A DNA stretch of 64,000 bases, from assembly GCF_019343105.1 (NCBI RefSeq), contig NZ_CP073764.1, positions 1,302,001 through 1,366,000 on the forward strand, in the 5' to 3' direction. The translations under genes and the position numbers were made by a program. The notes beneath the pieces were generated by a model. The model had not been told where the DNA came from and searched no databases. It was given only the letters and a program-made list of their open reading frames with translations. Positions 10,832-19,736 of the stretch are shown here, piece by piece (within the stretch, counting starts at the first letter, position 1; each line of letters begins with the position of its first letter). This DNA comes from Methylovirgula sp. HY1. Its GTDB lineage: Bacteria; Pseudomonadota; Alphaproteobacteria; Rhizobiales; Beijerinckiaceae.

Positions 10832-11734
10832 TCAGCGCCGCGGCGCAAAAGTCGCGACATTGTCGGCATAACGCAGCGGCGCCGGAGACGCCGCGGACGC
10901 GAACTTCTTCTTCGCCGACGCGAGCCAAGCCGTATATTGCTGCTGGGTCACCACTCTAAAGGCGATCGGCATATAGGCGTGGTTCTGGCCGCAAATCTTC
11001 GAGCACTGGCCATAATAGACACCTTCGCGCTCTGCCCTGAACCAAGTCGCGTTCATGCGACCCGGAATGGCATCGATTCTGATACCGAAAGAAGGAACCG
11101 TGAAGGAATGAATGACATCGGATGACGTCACCTGCACGATGATATTCTTGCCGACCGGCACGACCGCCTCGTTGTCGACAGCGAGTTGACGCAGTTCGCC
11201 AGGCTTCAGTTCGCTCGCATCCTTCATATAGGAGTCGAAGTTGAAGCCGCCGCCTTGATCCTTCGGATAGGCATAGGACCAATACCATTGATGGCCGGTG
11301 ACCTTCACCGTGATATCGGCCTTCGGCAGAATCAGCTGATGATTGAGCAGACGGAAAGACGGCACCGCGATCACCACGAGAATCATCACCGGAATGATCG
11401 TCCAGGCCAGTTCGAGCCCTGTGTGATGGGTGACCTGCGAGGGAGTCGGATTGGCTTTTTCGTTGAAGCGGATGCCGACGTAAATGAGCAGCGCGAGAAC
11501 GAAAAGCGTGATCCCGATAATGATCGGCGTCAGCAGATCATTGTAGAATGCGTCGATCTCCTGGGCGATAGGCGTCACCGGGGCCTGTAGGCCGATTTCG
11601 CCCGGATCCGCATGGCCCGCCGCGGCCCAAGCCGGAAGAATGCCGAAATACAGAAGAGCGCAAAAGCTCGTCACGATGGCGCCGAGCATGCTGGACACTC
11701 GGCCGGCAAAATATGCTGTTATCGATCTCGTCAT
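10832..11734 (-). CDS. ctaC: Cytochrome c oxidase subunit II
   Basis: The product has 300 residues from the ATG at 11734. The signal sequence ends near AWAAAGHADP. Two transmembrane helices follow (LLTPIIIGITLFVLALLIYV and ELAWTIIPVMILVVIAVPS), then the cupredoxin domain with TGHQWYWSYAYP. The CuA site is complete: DVIHSF plus GQCSKICGQNHAYM. No cytochrome c domain is fused at the C-terminus. It is the first gene of the cox operon. The frame is open up to 11812, but those residues lack family features; the GAG-rich stretch before 11734 supports the shorter form. Confidence 0.96.
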   Translation of the reverse strand: MTRSITAYFAGRVSSMLGAIVTSFCALLYFGILPAWAAAGHADPGEIGLQAPVTPIAQEIDAFYNDLLTPIIIGITLFVLALLIYVGIRFNEKANPTPSQVTHHTGLELAWTIIPVMILVVIAVPSFRLLNHQLILPKADITVKVTGHQWYWSYAYPKDQGGGFNFDSYMKDASELKPGELRQLAVDNEAVVPVGKNIIVQVTSSDVIHSFTVPSFGIRIDAIPGRMNATWFRAEREGVYYGQCSKICGQNHAYMPIAFRVVTQQQYTAWLASAKKKFASAASPAPLRYADNVATFAPRR

Positions 11735-12237
11735 CGATCTCGTCGCTCCCCAGACCACCGCCCGCCCCCCGTTCATCCGTGGCTTCTTTGCAGCCTCGGC
11801 TGCCAGGCGCATTTGTGGCTGAACCGTTCAAAACCACAAAGATCATTGTTGCGCAACAACCCTCTTTTCATTGTTGCTTGCGGCATAAAGGCGCGACCCC
11901 GCGCAAGACACTTGATATTGCGATGCAGCGAGACGGTTTGGCATAAATGCGACAAGGCAGCAGCAATGCTTGACAGACGAGATGCATTTGCTAACCACCG
12001 CTAGAGTTGAATGATTCGCCGCAGATCTCGTCACGATGTCGGGGCCATTCCGCCATAATCGCCTCGATTTGGCGAAGTAACGAGGGCAAGCGCGGCGGCG
12101 CATGCTCAAGCCGTGGGATCGGCAGAGGAAAGCGCATGACGCAACTGCTCACAGCGGGATCACGCAAAATGCGCCCGCCAAAGATGCTGTTTATTTCGAC
12201 GCCCGTGTTGCCGAATTTCCTTTTCCCACAGCCAAAC
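11735..12237. other. Divergent regulatory region between cox2 and the IalB-type gene
   Basis: This 500 bp region is relatively AT-rich at 11820-11960 and must hold the cox operon promoter (reading left). It contains a 14-bp palindrome at 11846-11859, listed separately. On the plus strand a second possible start for the IalB-type gene (12136) lies inside it. No other gene is credible. Confidence 0.5.
11846..11859. promoter_or_regulatory. Perfect palindrome TTGTTGCGCAACAA upstream of cox2, FNR/FixK-like
   Basis: The site differs from the FNR/FixK consensus TTGAT-N4-ATCAA only at the fourth base of each arm. It lies about 112 bp upstream of the cox2 start. Oxygen-dependent control of cox operons by FnrL/FixK proteins is known in Alphaproteobacteria. 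That this site is used is inference. Confidence 0.4.
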
Positions 12238-12741
12238 ATGATGATGCGCCGTCTGCTCACGTTCTTCGTCTCAGCCATTTTTCTTTGCGGTGGGGCAAAT
12301 CTCGGACGGGCCCAAGGGGTCATCAAATCCAAGCACGGCGATTGGCAATTGCGCTGCGAGACGCCGCCGGGCGCGTTGCATCAACAATGTGCGCTTCTGC
12401 AAAGCGTCACCGCGGAAGACCGCCCGAATGTCAGCCTCGTGGTCATCATCTTGAAGACGGCGGACGGAAAAAGCCGCCTGCTGCGGGTCATCGCGCCGCT
12501 CGGCGTGCTGCTGCCGTCGGGACTCGGCCTCAAGATCGATAATGCCGACGTCGGCCGCGCCGGCTTCGTACGCTGCCTGCCGAGCGGCTGCATCGCCGAA
12601 GTGGTGATGGAGCCAAAGCTCATTCAATCGCTGAAAAATGGCCACAAAGCCACATTCATCATCTTCCAGACTCCGGAGGAGGGAATCGGCATTCCGCTCA
12701 ACCTCACGGGCTTCGCCGAGGGCTACGACGCGTTGCCGTAA
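12238..12741 (+). CDS. Invasion-associated locus B (IalB) family exported protein
   Basis: The product has 167 residues with a signal peptide (RRLLTFFVSAIFLCGGANLGRAQG). The IalB core follows: KHGDWQLRCETPPG, HQQCALLQSV, LLPSGLGLKIDN, GFVRCLPSGCIAEVVM, and FQTPEEGIGIPLNLTGFAEG. Four cysteines probably form two disulfides in the periplasm. I start at 12238 because of the signal peptide. An upstream ATG at 12136 has the better Shine-Dalgarno (AGAGGAA) but would give a leader of about 60 residues. IalB proteins are widespread in non-pathogenic Hyphomicrobiales and their role is unclear. Confidence 0.88.
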   Translation: MMMRRLLTFFVSAIFLCGGANLGRAQGVIKSKHGDWQLRCETPPGALHQQCALLQSVTAEDRPNVSLVVIILKTADGKSRLLRVIAPLGVLLPSGLGLKIDNADVGRAGFVRCLPSGCIAEVVMEPKLIQSLKNGHKATFIIFQTPEEGIGIPLNLTGFAEGYDALP

Positions 12742-12841
12742 AGCGGAAGGCCGCGGCGCTTGTCTTCGATCTATTGTCTGCCGGCGAATTTGTCGTGTAG
12801 AGTCAAAATGACTTTCGCATGAAGCGGATTGGGACAAAAAC

Positions 12842-13567
12842 ATGCAGCGGCGGGCGATTTTAAATTTATGGGGGTTCGCGGCCGCCCGGCTCCGCCAAAG
12901 CGGCTTGGCACGCTTTCCCGCGCCCTGGCCGCGCCTTGCCGGGCCTGTCGTCGCCGGCACGGTTCTGAGCCTCGCCGGCTGCGGTACCCCGCTAGGCAGT
13001 TTTGACGTCCAACCGACCACCCAAACCAAGCTCTCCGACCTCATGGCGCTCGTGCAGTTCAAAAAAATGCCGAAGCAGCCCGAGCCGACCGATCACGTCC
13101 AATGTCCGGATATCAGCATCCTCGACGGCACCGCCGATGATCGCGCCTATGGCAAGGGCGGCGCCCAGACGAATGCCAATGTGCGCTATCAGTTCTCGCT
13201 CAACAATGTCGCCCGGGATTGCAAGATCATCGGCGATCAGATGAGTCTGAAAATAGGCGCCGCGGGCAAAATATTGCTCGGTCCGGTCGGCGCCCCCGGT
13301 ACGTTCGACGCGCCGATTCGTGTCGCGATCGTGCGGGACGCAGATCAGGAGCCGGTGATCAGCAAGCTCTATAGGCTTCCTGTCACGGTAGCCGCCGGTC
13401 AGACGGAAGCGCCCTTCGCTCTCGTCACCGACCCGCTGAACATTCCTTATACGCGCCCAAATGCGCAGCACTATTACACGATCAAGGTCGGCTTTGATGC
13501 GACCGGAAACGATAAGGCGCCAGCGGCCCGGCATCATCATCGGCACAAAGCCTCGGCCAGCGATTGA
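12842..13567 (+). CDS. Predicted outer-membrane lipoprotein
   Basis: The product has 241 residues. A long signal region ends in the lipobox LAGC (VAGTVLSLAGCGTPLG), so lipidation at that cysteine is likely. The mature part shows HVQCPDISILDGTADDRAYG, LNNVARDCKI, and PVTVAAGQTEAPFALV. Two further cysteines could form a disulfide. The C-terminus is His-rich (ARHHHRHK). Similar lipoproteins occur across Hyphomicrobiales without a known function. Confidence 0.82.
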   Translation: MQRRAILNLWGFAAARLRQSGLARFPAPWPRLAGPVVAGTVLSLAGCGTPLGSFDVQPTTQTKLSDLMALVQFKKMPKQPEPTDHVQCPDISILDGTADDRAYGKGGAQTNANVRYQFSLNNVARDCKIIGDQMSLKIGAAGKILLGPVGAPGTFDAPIRVAIVRDADQEPVISKLYRLPVTVAAGQTEAPFALVTDPLNIPYTRPNAQHYYTIKVGFDATGNDKAPAARHHHRHKASASD

Positions 13568-13630
13568 GATAGCCTCGCAAGGGCGCGCCGAGACCGTTCC
13601 CGATGCAGGGCGCGTGATGCGAGACCAATA

Positions 13631-14608
13631 ATGCGCCGTTTGACCGTGCAGGTAGAGCATTTTGCGCTCGCCAATCGCTTCGTCATCTCGCGCGGCGCCA
13701 AGACGGAAGCGATCGTGGTCGTCGCGACGATCGCGGCTGACGGCGGCATTGGACGCGGCGAATGCGTGCCTTATGCCCGCTATGGCGAAACCGTCGAAAG
13801 CGTCGTCACCCAGATCGAGACGATTCGCGCGGCGATTGAAGCCGGCGCCGGCCGGGCGCAACTCCAAAAGCTTCTGCCGCCGGGTGCGGCCCGCAACGCG
13901 CTCGATTGCGCTTTATGGGATCTCGACGCCAAACGTCTGGCCGTCCCAGCCTTTCGCAGCGCCGGTCTGCCCGCGCCCGGCCCTGTCACGACAGCCTTCA
14001 CCTTGTCGCTCGGCACGCCGGAAGACATGGCGCGCGCCGCCGCCGCGCAGGCATGGCCGGTGCTCAAATTGAAACTCGCCGGCGCCGGCGATGAAGCGCG
14101 ATTGGCCGCCGTGCGCGCGGCGGCCCCTTCGGCCAGCTTGATCGTCGACGCGAACGAGGCCTGGTCGCCAAGGGATCTTGCCGGCAATCTCGCAGCCTGC
14201 GCGCGATACGGCGTCGCTCTCGTCGAACAGCCGCTGCCGGCAGGCGCCGATGCCGCTCTCGCGGAGATCGACCATCTCGTGCCGATCTGCGCCGACGAAA
14301 GCCTGCACGATCGCCGCGATCTCGCCGGATTGCGCGGCCGCTACGACGCCGTCAACGTCAAACTCGACAAAGCCGGTGGTCTGACCGAAGCGCTCGCGCT
14401 CCTCGACGCGGCGGAGCAGCTCGGATTCACGATCATGATCGGCTGCATGGTAGCGACCTCGCTTGCCATGGCGCCGGCGCTGCTGCTCGCGGCGCGCGCC
14501 ACCTATGTCGATCTCGATGGGCCGCTGCTGTTGGCACATGATCGGCCCGACGGCCTGCTTTACGAGGGGGCAACCCTGTACCCCCCTTCCGCGTCGCTCT
14601 GGGGTTGA
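13631..14608 (+). CDS. Enolase-superfamily dipeptide epimerase (L-Ala-D/L-Glu epimerase type)
   Basis: The product has 325 residues and an N-terminal capping domain followed by the modified TIM barrel of the muconate-lactonizing subgroup. Catalytic landmarks are the KLKL motif (K146, K148), metal ligands in VDANEAW (D173), EQPL (E199) and ADES (D222), and NVKLDKAGG with the second catalytic lysine. The typical role is epimerising dipeptides from murein recycling. The neighbouring convergent MFS transporter could carry a related compound, but this is only proximity. Confidence 0.9.
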   Translation: MRRLTVQVEHFALANRFVISRGAKTEAIVVVATIAADGGIGRGECVPYARYGETVESVVTQIETIRAAIEAGAGRAQLQKLLPPGAARNALDCALWDLDAKRLAVPAFRSAGLPAPGPVTTAFTLSLGTPEDMARAAAAQAWPVLKLKLAGAGDEARLAAVRAAAPSASLIVDANEAWSPRDLAGNLAACARYGVALVEQPLPAGADAALAEIDHLVPICADESLHDRRDLAGLRGRYDAVNVKLDKAGGLTEALALLDAAEQLGFTIMIGCMVATSLAMAPALLLAARATYVDLDGPLLLAHDRPDGLLYEGATLYPPSASLWG

Positions 14609-14632
14609 GAAGCCGCGTGCCGAGCGCCATTG

Positions 14633-15871
14633 TTATGCAGCCCCTGCAAGGCGTCGGTACAGTGCGGCCGCAACCAATGTCAGCCCCAGACCTGTTGCCG
14701 CCAGCGCCGCCATGGCGAGATAGGCGCCGGACCCATAAAGATGCGTCAGGCGCCCGCTCGCCATCGTCGCGAGCGCCATGGAGAGAGCCATGGCAGCCGA
14801 AGACCAGCCCTGCATGCGCGCCTTGTGATTGCGCCCGGCAAGGCTGCCGAGCACGAGCACGGCACCCATATAGGTCGCGGCGAAACTCAAAGCATGCATG
14901 GCTTGCAAAGGCAGCACGAAAGCCGTGCCGGGATTGAGACTCATAGAGAGCCAGCGCAAGACCGCGCCGGATGCCCCGAGCATCAGCAGCCGCAGCGCAT
15001 CGTGGGTGCCACGAATGAAGCGACCACCGAAAATGAACAGCAAGCTTTCCGACGTTACGCCGATCGCCCAGGCGAGGCCGACCATGCCTGGCGTGAATCC
15101 ATCGGCTTTCCATTGCAAGGTGCCGAACGCATAGATTTCGGCATGGCTCGCCTGTATCAACGCCGCCGCCACGATCACGAGAATGGCGAGCGGCAAAGCG
15201 TGCCGATCTTCCGTCAGCCCACTGCGCGCCGAATGATCGAAACGCAGCCTGCGCATCGTCAGCGCGGTGGCGACCGTGGCCAAGGCTGGGAAGATCGCGA
15301 GAAGCGTCACCGCGTAGACGATCCGCTCGCCGGGAAAGACGCCGACGATCAGCCCAGAAAGCAGCATGATCGATAATGTGCTGAGCGATGCGCCGACCCT
15401 GATGCGACCGAATTGAATGCGGCGCAGGCCGATCTTCTCGAAGCGGCGGATTTCAGCGAGCGACAGCGCATCGGCGAGCGCCGGCATGCTGCCCTGCGCC
15501 GAAATCGCCAGCACCGACCCGAGAAAGACGAGCGTGAATCCATGCGCGAAGCCGAGGCTGAAAAAGCCGAGCGCCATGATGCAGGTACAAAAGGCGAGCG
15601 TTGCAGCAATGCCGCGGCGATCCGCGACATAGGCGATCATTGGCATCAAGAGCACGCGCAGGATCAAAGGCGTCGCAAGCGTGGTTGCGATCTGCGAAGC
15701 GGTAAAGCCACGCGCCGCCAACCACACCGGAAAATAAGGAAGATAAAGGCCAAACGGCAGGAAGAGCGCGAAACTGAGGCCGGACAGACGCCAGGCTCTC
15801 GCGCCTTCGATCCGCTGCGTCGCGGCGGTTCGCGATCGCGTCAACGGCCCGCTAAAGGATGATTGCATCAA
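14633..15871 (-). CDS. MFS transporter (MFS_1-like, HcaT/LacY-related)
   Basis: The product has 412 residues with about twelve hydrophobic helices. The N-terminus shows LSFALFLPFGLYLPYFPVWL and the loop 2-3 signature YVADRRG, typical of the nucleoside/3-phenylpropionate symporter-like branch of MFS. It is convergent with the epimerase gene, with 24 bp between the two stop codons. The substrate is unknown. Confidence 0.87.
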   Translation of the reverse strand: MMQSSFSGPLTRSRTAATQRIEGARAWRLSGLSFALFLPFGLYLPYFPVWLAARGFTASQIATTLATPLILRVLLMPMIAYVADRRGIAATLAFCTCIMALGFFSLGFAHGFTLVFLGSVLAISAQGSMPALADALSLAEIRRFEKIGLRRIQFGRIRVGASLSTLSIMLLSGLIVGVFPGERIVYAVTLLAIFPALATVATALTMRRLRFDHSARSGLTEDRHALPLAILVIVAAALIQASHAEIYAFGTLQWKADGFTPGMVGLAWAIGVTSESLLFIFGGRFIRGTHDALRLLMLGASGAVLRWLSMSLNPGTAFVLPLQAMHALSFAATYMGAVLVLGSLAGRNHKARMQGWSSAAMALSMALATMASGRLTHLYGSGAYLAMAALAATGLGLTLVAAALYRRLAGAA

Positions 15872-15905
15872 CTCGAATCGCCATCAGTCTCTAGCGCATC
15901 GTTCA

Positions 15906-16127
15906 CGCATGATCTTGTCCGAAAAGTCTGCAACTTTTCGGGATCATGGCTTTCCCGTTCCTTGCGCATGATCTGGTCCGAAAAGTCTGCAACTTTTCGG
16001 GATCATGGCTTTCCCGCTCCTTGCGCATGATCTGGTCCGAAAAGTCTGCAACTTTTCGGGATCATGGCTTTCCCGCTCCTTGCGCATGATCTGGTCCGAA
16101 AAGTCTGCAACTTTTCGGGATCATGCG
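15906..16127. repeat. Tandem array: four copies of a 59-bp palindromic unit
   Basis: Four units start near 15907 and repeat every 59 bp, nearly identical (only the first differs at a few bases). Each holds an inverted repeat GCATGATC..CCGAAAAGT-ctgca-ACTTTTCGG..GATCATG, followed by the spacer GGCTTTCCCGCTCCTTGC. The design matches the dispersed hairpin module of this genome (CGGAAAAGT/ACTTTTCCG). The last unit directly abuts the stop codon of the XRE-cupin gene and fills the gap to the MFS gene start. Confidence 0.95.
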
Positions 16128-16745
16128 CTAATCCATCACGGCGGCTTTGAGGATGCAGACCATCATCGCAGCGGCCGGCTCATTCGACAAATTGCGGATG
16201 ACATGCGGTCGGTCGCAGCGATAGCGCAGGGTCTCGCCCGCCCGCGCCAGCTCGATTGTGCCAGCGACCTCGACTTGCAATTCGCCTTCAGTCACCGAAA
16301 GGCATTCGACCGAGCCGCGCTGATGCGCATCGGATTCGAGCGCGCCGCCGGGTTCGGCCGCAAAGCCATACCATTGCAGCCATTCCACCGTCTTGATCCA
16401 GCCGATGACCGAGAGCCGGCATTTGCCGTCGTCCGACACTAGGATCGGCGTGTCACCTTTCGACGATTTTTCGAGGAAGGGCTCGTCCTCACTGACCTGC
16501 AGCACGCGTTCGATCGACACATCGAGCGCCTGCGCCAGACGCCAGATCGTCGACAGAGTGGGATTGGTCTCGTTTCGCTCGATCTGGCTGATGATCGATT
16601 TGGCGACGCCGGACTGCTCCGACAGTTCGGACAAAGATAAATTATAGGCCTTACGCAGCCGCTGCACCGTCTTGCCGAGCTGCCCGGAAACGGCGAGCGC
16701 GCCCGCCTCCAGAGCCTTGACCTTGTCGCGCCCCTCAATGCCCAT
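16128..16745 (-). CDS. XRE-family transcription regulator with C-terminal cupin
   Basis: The product has 205 residues. A helix-turn-helix domain occupies about residues 20-80 (LGKTVQRLRKAYNLSLSEL, GVAKSIISQIERNETNPTLS). A cupin domain occupies about 115-200 (SVECLSVTEGELQVEV, GETLRYRCDRPHVIRNLS). This plan matches PuuR/SutR-like regulators that sense small metabolites. I start at the ATG at 16745. A possible autoregulatory inverted repeat lies upstream at 16798-16821. Confidence 0.92.
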   Translation of the reverse strand: MGIEGRDKVKALEAGALAVSGQLGKTVQRLRKAYNLSLSELSEQSGVAKSIISQIERNETNPTLSTIWRLAQALDVSIERVLQVSEDEPFLEKSSKGDTPILVSDDGKCRLSVIGWIKTVEWLQWYGFAAEPGGALESDAHQRGSVECLSVTEGELQVEVAGTIELARAGETLRYRCDRPHVIRNLSNEPAAAMMVCILKAAVMD

Positions 16746-16797
16746 CAAACGATCCCGCTTTGACCTATGCCATGCGAATGACCGCTATAATATACGA

Positions 16798-16821
16798 ATT
16801 TGTTTGAAATATCGAACGAAT
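16798..16821. promoter_or_regulatory. Imperfect inverted repeat upstream of the XRE-cupin gene
   Basis: ATTTGTTTG and CGAACGAAT flank the six bases AAATAT, about 53 bp upstream of the start codon in an AT-rich patch. It could be the operator of the regulator itself. Confidence 0.3.
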
Positions 16822-16888
16822 GTAATGATCAAGGAGATGCCATACCGCCCAGGCTGCGACCACGGCTGCTTTTGGTTTCTCGCGATCG

Positions 16889-17464
16889 TCAGCCGAACAG
16901 CGCCAATTTTGCCGCGAGCGGCAGCGCATCGAGACGCGCCAGGGCAGCGACGCGTGTCGCCGCTCCGCTCTGCCGGTCTGCGGAGGGAAGCGACGGCGCG
17001 GTGGTCTGCGCCGCCAAAGGTTCCCTCGACTGCAAATCATTCAACCGCGCGCGAGGCGGCGCTGCGCGTAACGGCTCGGCGGCGCCGCTGGCCGGGAGTG
17101 CGGAAGTCGGCGCGTTGAGCCGCAACACCCCGCCGACGGAACGGGCCTGCGCCTCTATCCTGGCGCAGAGGGTCTCGTCATAGCCTTGCAGCCGCATATC
17201 GGCCACGAGGTCGTTGAGCTGCTGCGCCACGTCCTTGAGCCGCTGGACAAGCAATCGAATCGAAGGGTCGGCGGGCGCGGTTCGCTGCTCGACCACCACT
17301 TGTTCGAGCCGGGCCACGGCATCGAGCATCTGCCGCATTTCGTCGACACGGCTGCGACGCGCAAATTCGGCGAGAAACCAGCGGCCGCGCACGGTCTCCA
17401 TGACCGCGACCTCGATCGCCTCATAATCTTCTTCGGCAATGCCTTCGGGCGGTGCGATTTTCAT
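16889..17464 (-). CDS. Conserved Hyphomicrobiales protein of unknown function
   Basis: The product has 191 residues from the ATG at 17464. The N-terminus EGIAEEDYEAIEVAVMET followed by RGRWFLAEFARRSR is a pattern I remember from many Bradyrhizobium and Methylobacterium proteins without a known function. The middle is largely helical and probably coiled coil (LEQVVVEQR..LVQRLKDVAQQLNDLVADMR). The tail is Ala/Pro-rich and probably disordered. No signal peptide or membrane helix is seen. An alternative start is ATG 17491. Confidence 0.75.
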   Translation of the reverse strand: MKIAPPEGIAEEDYEAIEVAVMETVRGRWFLAEFARRSRVDEMRQMLDAVARLEQVVVEQRTAPADPSIRLLVQRLKDVAQQLNDLVADMRLQGYDETLCARIEAQARSVGGVLRLNAPTSALPASGAAEPLRAAPPRARLNDLQSREPLAAQTTAPSLPSADRQSGAATRVAALARLDALPLAAKLALFG

Positions 17465-17604
17465 CCTGTGCCGATCGGTCTGTCTGCGCATCGAATCGTT
17501 TAGCGCCCCAGTCTGCGCGGCAGGCCGGTAAAAGCAAGCCGGCTCGCGCCGGCTTGCTCGCCACCCGATAAGCGGAGCACGCTCGTCACGAGACATCCGA
17601 TGTG

Positions 17605-17742
17605 TATAAATGCCGGAAAAATGTGCTCTGATCTCAATGTCTGATCCTTGTTCGAAGGACCAGACATTGAATGATTGCGGCGGATATATCCGAGTTCTGA
17701 AATATCGGAAAAGTCATTCAACTTTTCCGGAACATGCTCTAG
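17605..17742. repeat. Dispersed repeat with an extra hairpin
   Basis: A hairpin TGTCTGATCCTT-gttcg-AAGGACCAGACA (about 17638-17668, one mismatch) is followed by GGATATATCC and by the standard module CGGAAAAGTCATTCAACTTT / TTCCGGAACATGCTCTAG. It ends next to the stop codon of the secreted-protein gene. Confidence 0.75.
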
Positions 17743-19436
17743 CGCCGTGCGATATCGGTCGATCCGGGCGTCAGAGAAACGCCGCGAAGGACTTCGCCAA
17801 AATCCGCCGTGCGAAGCGTCCTAAAGCTCTCACTCGCCGGCAGAGCCGTCGCCGCCAGCGTGTCGGTGATCGCGACCAGTTTGTTCGGATCGGCACCCTC
17901 GTCGCCGTTGCCGCTCACCGTCGAGGTCGTCGCCCAGATCGTGACAGTGCCATCGTGATTCACGCGACCGGTGATATTGCGCAGGCCGTCGGTGGCCGGC
18001 GACCACGGCAGACTCGTCGCCGCATTATTGCCGGTCGGATAACCATGCACCGTATAAGGCGCGCCGAGGTTCAACCCCGCGGTCAATGTATAGGCTTGTT
18101 GCCAAGTACCCGAAGCGTCGTTGAAGACCCATTTTTGAAGGCCAGCCGTCGCCTGGACAGCGGCGGCCGAGTACATGCCCTTGGTCACGTCATACGTGTT
18201 CGTGCCATTGCCTTCATCCGCGAGATAAAGCGTCTTGGCATCGGCGAACCAGATGCCGAAGGGAAACGATGTCTTGCTTTTCTCCGCCGTGGGAAAACCC
18301 TTCAGAATGCACGTATTGTAAGGCGTCACGCCATCCGTCTGCAGCAGCCCCGCATTATAGGCGATCGGCGTCGTCGGGAGGCTGGCGAAAGGCTTCGGCA
18401 GACCCACGCCATTCGGGCACGCCAAAGGCTTGCCGTGGCCGTCGAAGCCCGACGTGTCGATGAAATAGAGCGAATTGATGCCTTTTCCGCCGCTGCCCTT
18501 GGTGAAGTAGACGACATTGTTGAAAATGGTCAGACCGCGGAAATTGTCGTCTTTCCCGATCTTGTCCACCTTCAGACCGAGCTGGGTGACACTGAAGCTG
18601 CCGACAGGAGTAGGAAGCCCCGGGTCTTGCGCGACTTCCGGCTCTTTCGAGGCCGAAACGATCTGCGCACCCGCGGCGACGATGATGCCGTTCGGTTGCG
18701 GATTGGCGCCATTGCCGGCATTGCCGACCGTGTAGAAAAGATCCGCGCCGTTGTTAGTGTTCAAAATCGCCGCGCGGCCATTATTGCCGCTATAGGCATT
18801 CGTCTTCGTAAAGCGGAATTTTCCGTGCGCGTCGACCTGCGCCACGACGCGAAAATATTGTGCGGCAACGAGATTGGTCGGATCAACGACACCGGGCGTG
18901 TTGGAATTGGAAGCATCCAGCGCATCGACCGGAGCCAGATAGCCCATGAAGGTCACATAGCGGCCATCGGTCGAGAGGTTGAGCGCTTCTTCCGACTTCG
19001 ACGAAAAGCTGCCGACCATCTGATTTCGCATCCTCGGACCGCCGCGCTGCGCGCTGTTGGGAACTTCGAGGGAATTGATGAAGTCACCTGTCAGACGCAA
19101 TTGATCCAGGAAGATCTTTGCCGTGATGCCGAAAGAGCCATCGGCGAGCGCATTGTTCCAGACATAGGGATAGGCGCCGCTGGCTGTCGCCGTCACGCAT
19201 GCCGAGCCGCTGCAGCCCGGCGGCAGCAAAGTCACGCCTGCCTGAACATTCTGGGGGCTATTATCATAGACGACGCGGCTGACCAGGAGATTGCCCGGCG
19301 AAAAATAGCCCATATCGTCGGCGTCGTAACCGTGATGGCGTGCGCCATCGGCAAGAGCGGATCGATTGCCCGCAAAAGCGGAAAAGAGTACCGCGACGGC
19401 GAGGCATGATTGGAAAAAATGTTGACGAGAAATCAT
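17739..19436 (-). CDS. Large secreted protein, probably beta-propeller-like, unknown function
   Basis: The product has 565 residues with a signal peptide (LAVAVLFSAFAGNRSALADG). The mature protein is rich in Gly, Asn, Thr and Ala. It has repeated short beta-type phrases, such as GDFINSLEVPNS, NLSTDGRYVTFMGYLAP, FGIWFADAKTLYLADEG and NHDGTVTIWATTSTV, which resemble blades of a propeller. Four cysteines occur as two close pairs (PPGCSGSACV and LACPNG..NTCILKG), consistent with an oxidised extracellular location. I do not recognise the family precisely. It stands alone in its own transcription unit. Confidence 0.8.
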   Translation of the reverse strand: MISRQHFFQSCLAVAVLFSAFAGNRSALADGARHHGYDADDMGYFSPGNLLVSRVVYDNSPQNVQAGVTLLPPGCSGSACVTATASGAYPYVWNNALADGSFGITAKIFLDQLRLTGDFINSLEVPNSAQRGGPRMRNQMVGSFSSKSEEALNLSTDGRYVTFMGYLAPVDALDASNSNTPGVVDPTNLVAAQYFRVVAQVDAHGKFRFTKTNAYSGNNGRAAILNTNNGADLFYTVGNAGNGANPQPNGIIVAAGAQIVSASKEPEVAQDPGLPTPVGSFSVTQLGLKVDKIGKDDNFRGLTIFNNVVYFTKGSGGKGINSLYFIDTSGFDGHGKPLACPNGVGLPKPFASLPTTPIAYNAGLLQTDGVTPYNTCILKGFPTAEKSKTSFPFGIWFADAKTLYLADEGNGTNTYDVTKGMYSAAAVQATAGLQKWVFNDASGTWQQAYTLTAGLNLGAPYTVHGYPTGNNAATSLPWSPATDGLRNITGRVNHDGTVTIWATTSTVSGNGDEGADPNKLVAITDTLAATALPASESFRTLRTADFGEVLRGVSLTPGSTDIARR

Positions 19437-19736
19437 GTGAACATCCTTGGTTGCCTCAAAAAAATGCCGAGCAACACAGCTTCAGCGCAAGCTGGACCGA
19501 GGCATGGTCGGCGCTGATATGCGGGGATTATGTGACGCTGATAAGAAGGGACATGCCTTGGGCGAGGCGAAACACGAGCGGAGCGGCCCCTTCCGCTACG
19601 GCCGCAGCCTTCCCATATTTCCTTCAACTCACAGCGTGAATGACGCGCAGGAACGGCGCTCATTTCAGATCATGCGGGCATGATTTTTCGGAAGCTGACA
19701 CGGCTTTCCAGATCATGCTCGGAGGCACAGACCTTC
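19437..19736. other. Intergenic region between the secreted protein and the HtrA-like protease
   Basis: This 300 bp divergent promoter region contains no credible gene. The frame of the protease is open back to about 19680, but GGAGG at 19721-19725 supports the start at 19737. Confidence 0.45.

Noticed and set aside
15906-16127. CRISPR array
   Set aside because: The 59-bp units are repeated whole, including the spacer part, so there are no unique spacers; no cas genes are nearby.
17610-19409. Plus-strand open frame of 599 codons opposite the secreted protein
   Set aside because: Charged shadow composition; the minus strand has a signal peptide and ATG.
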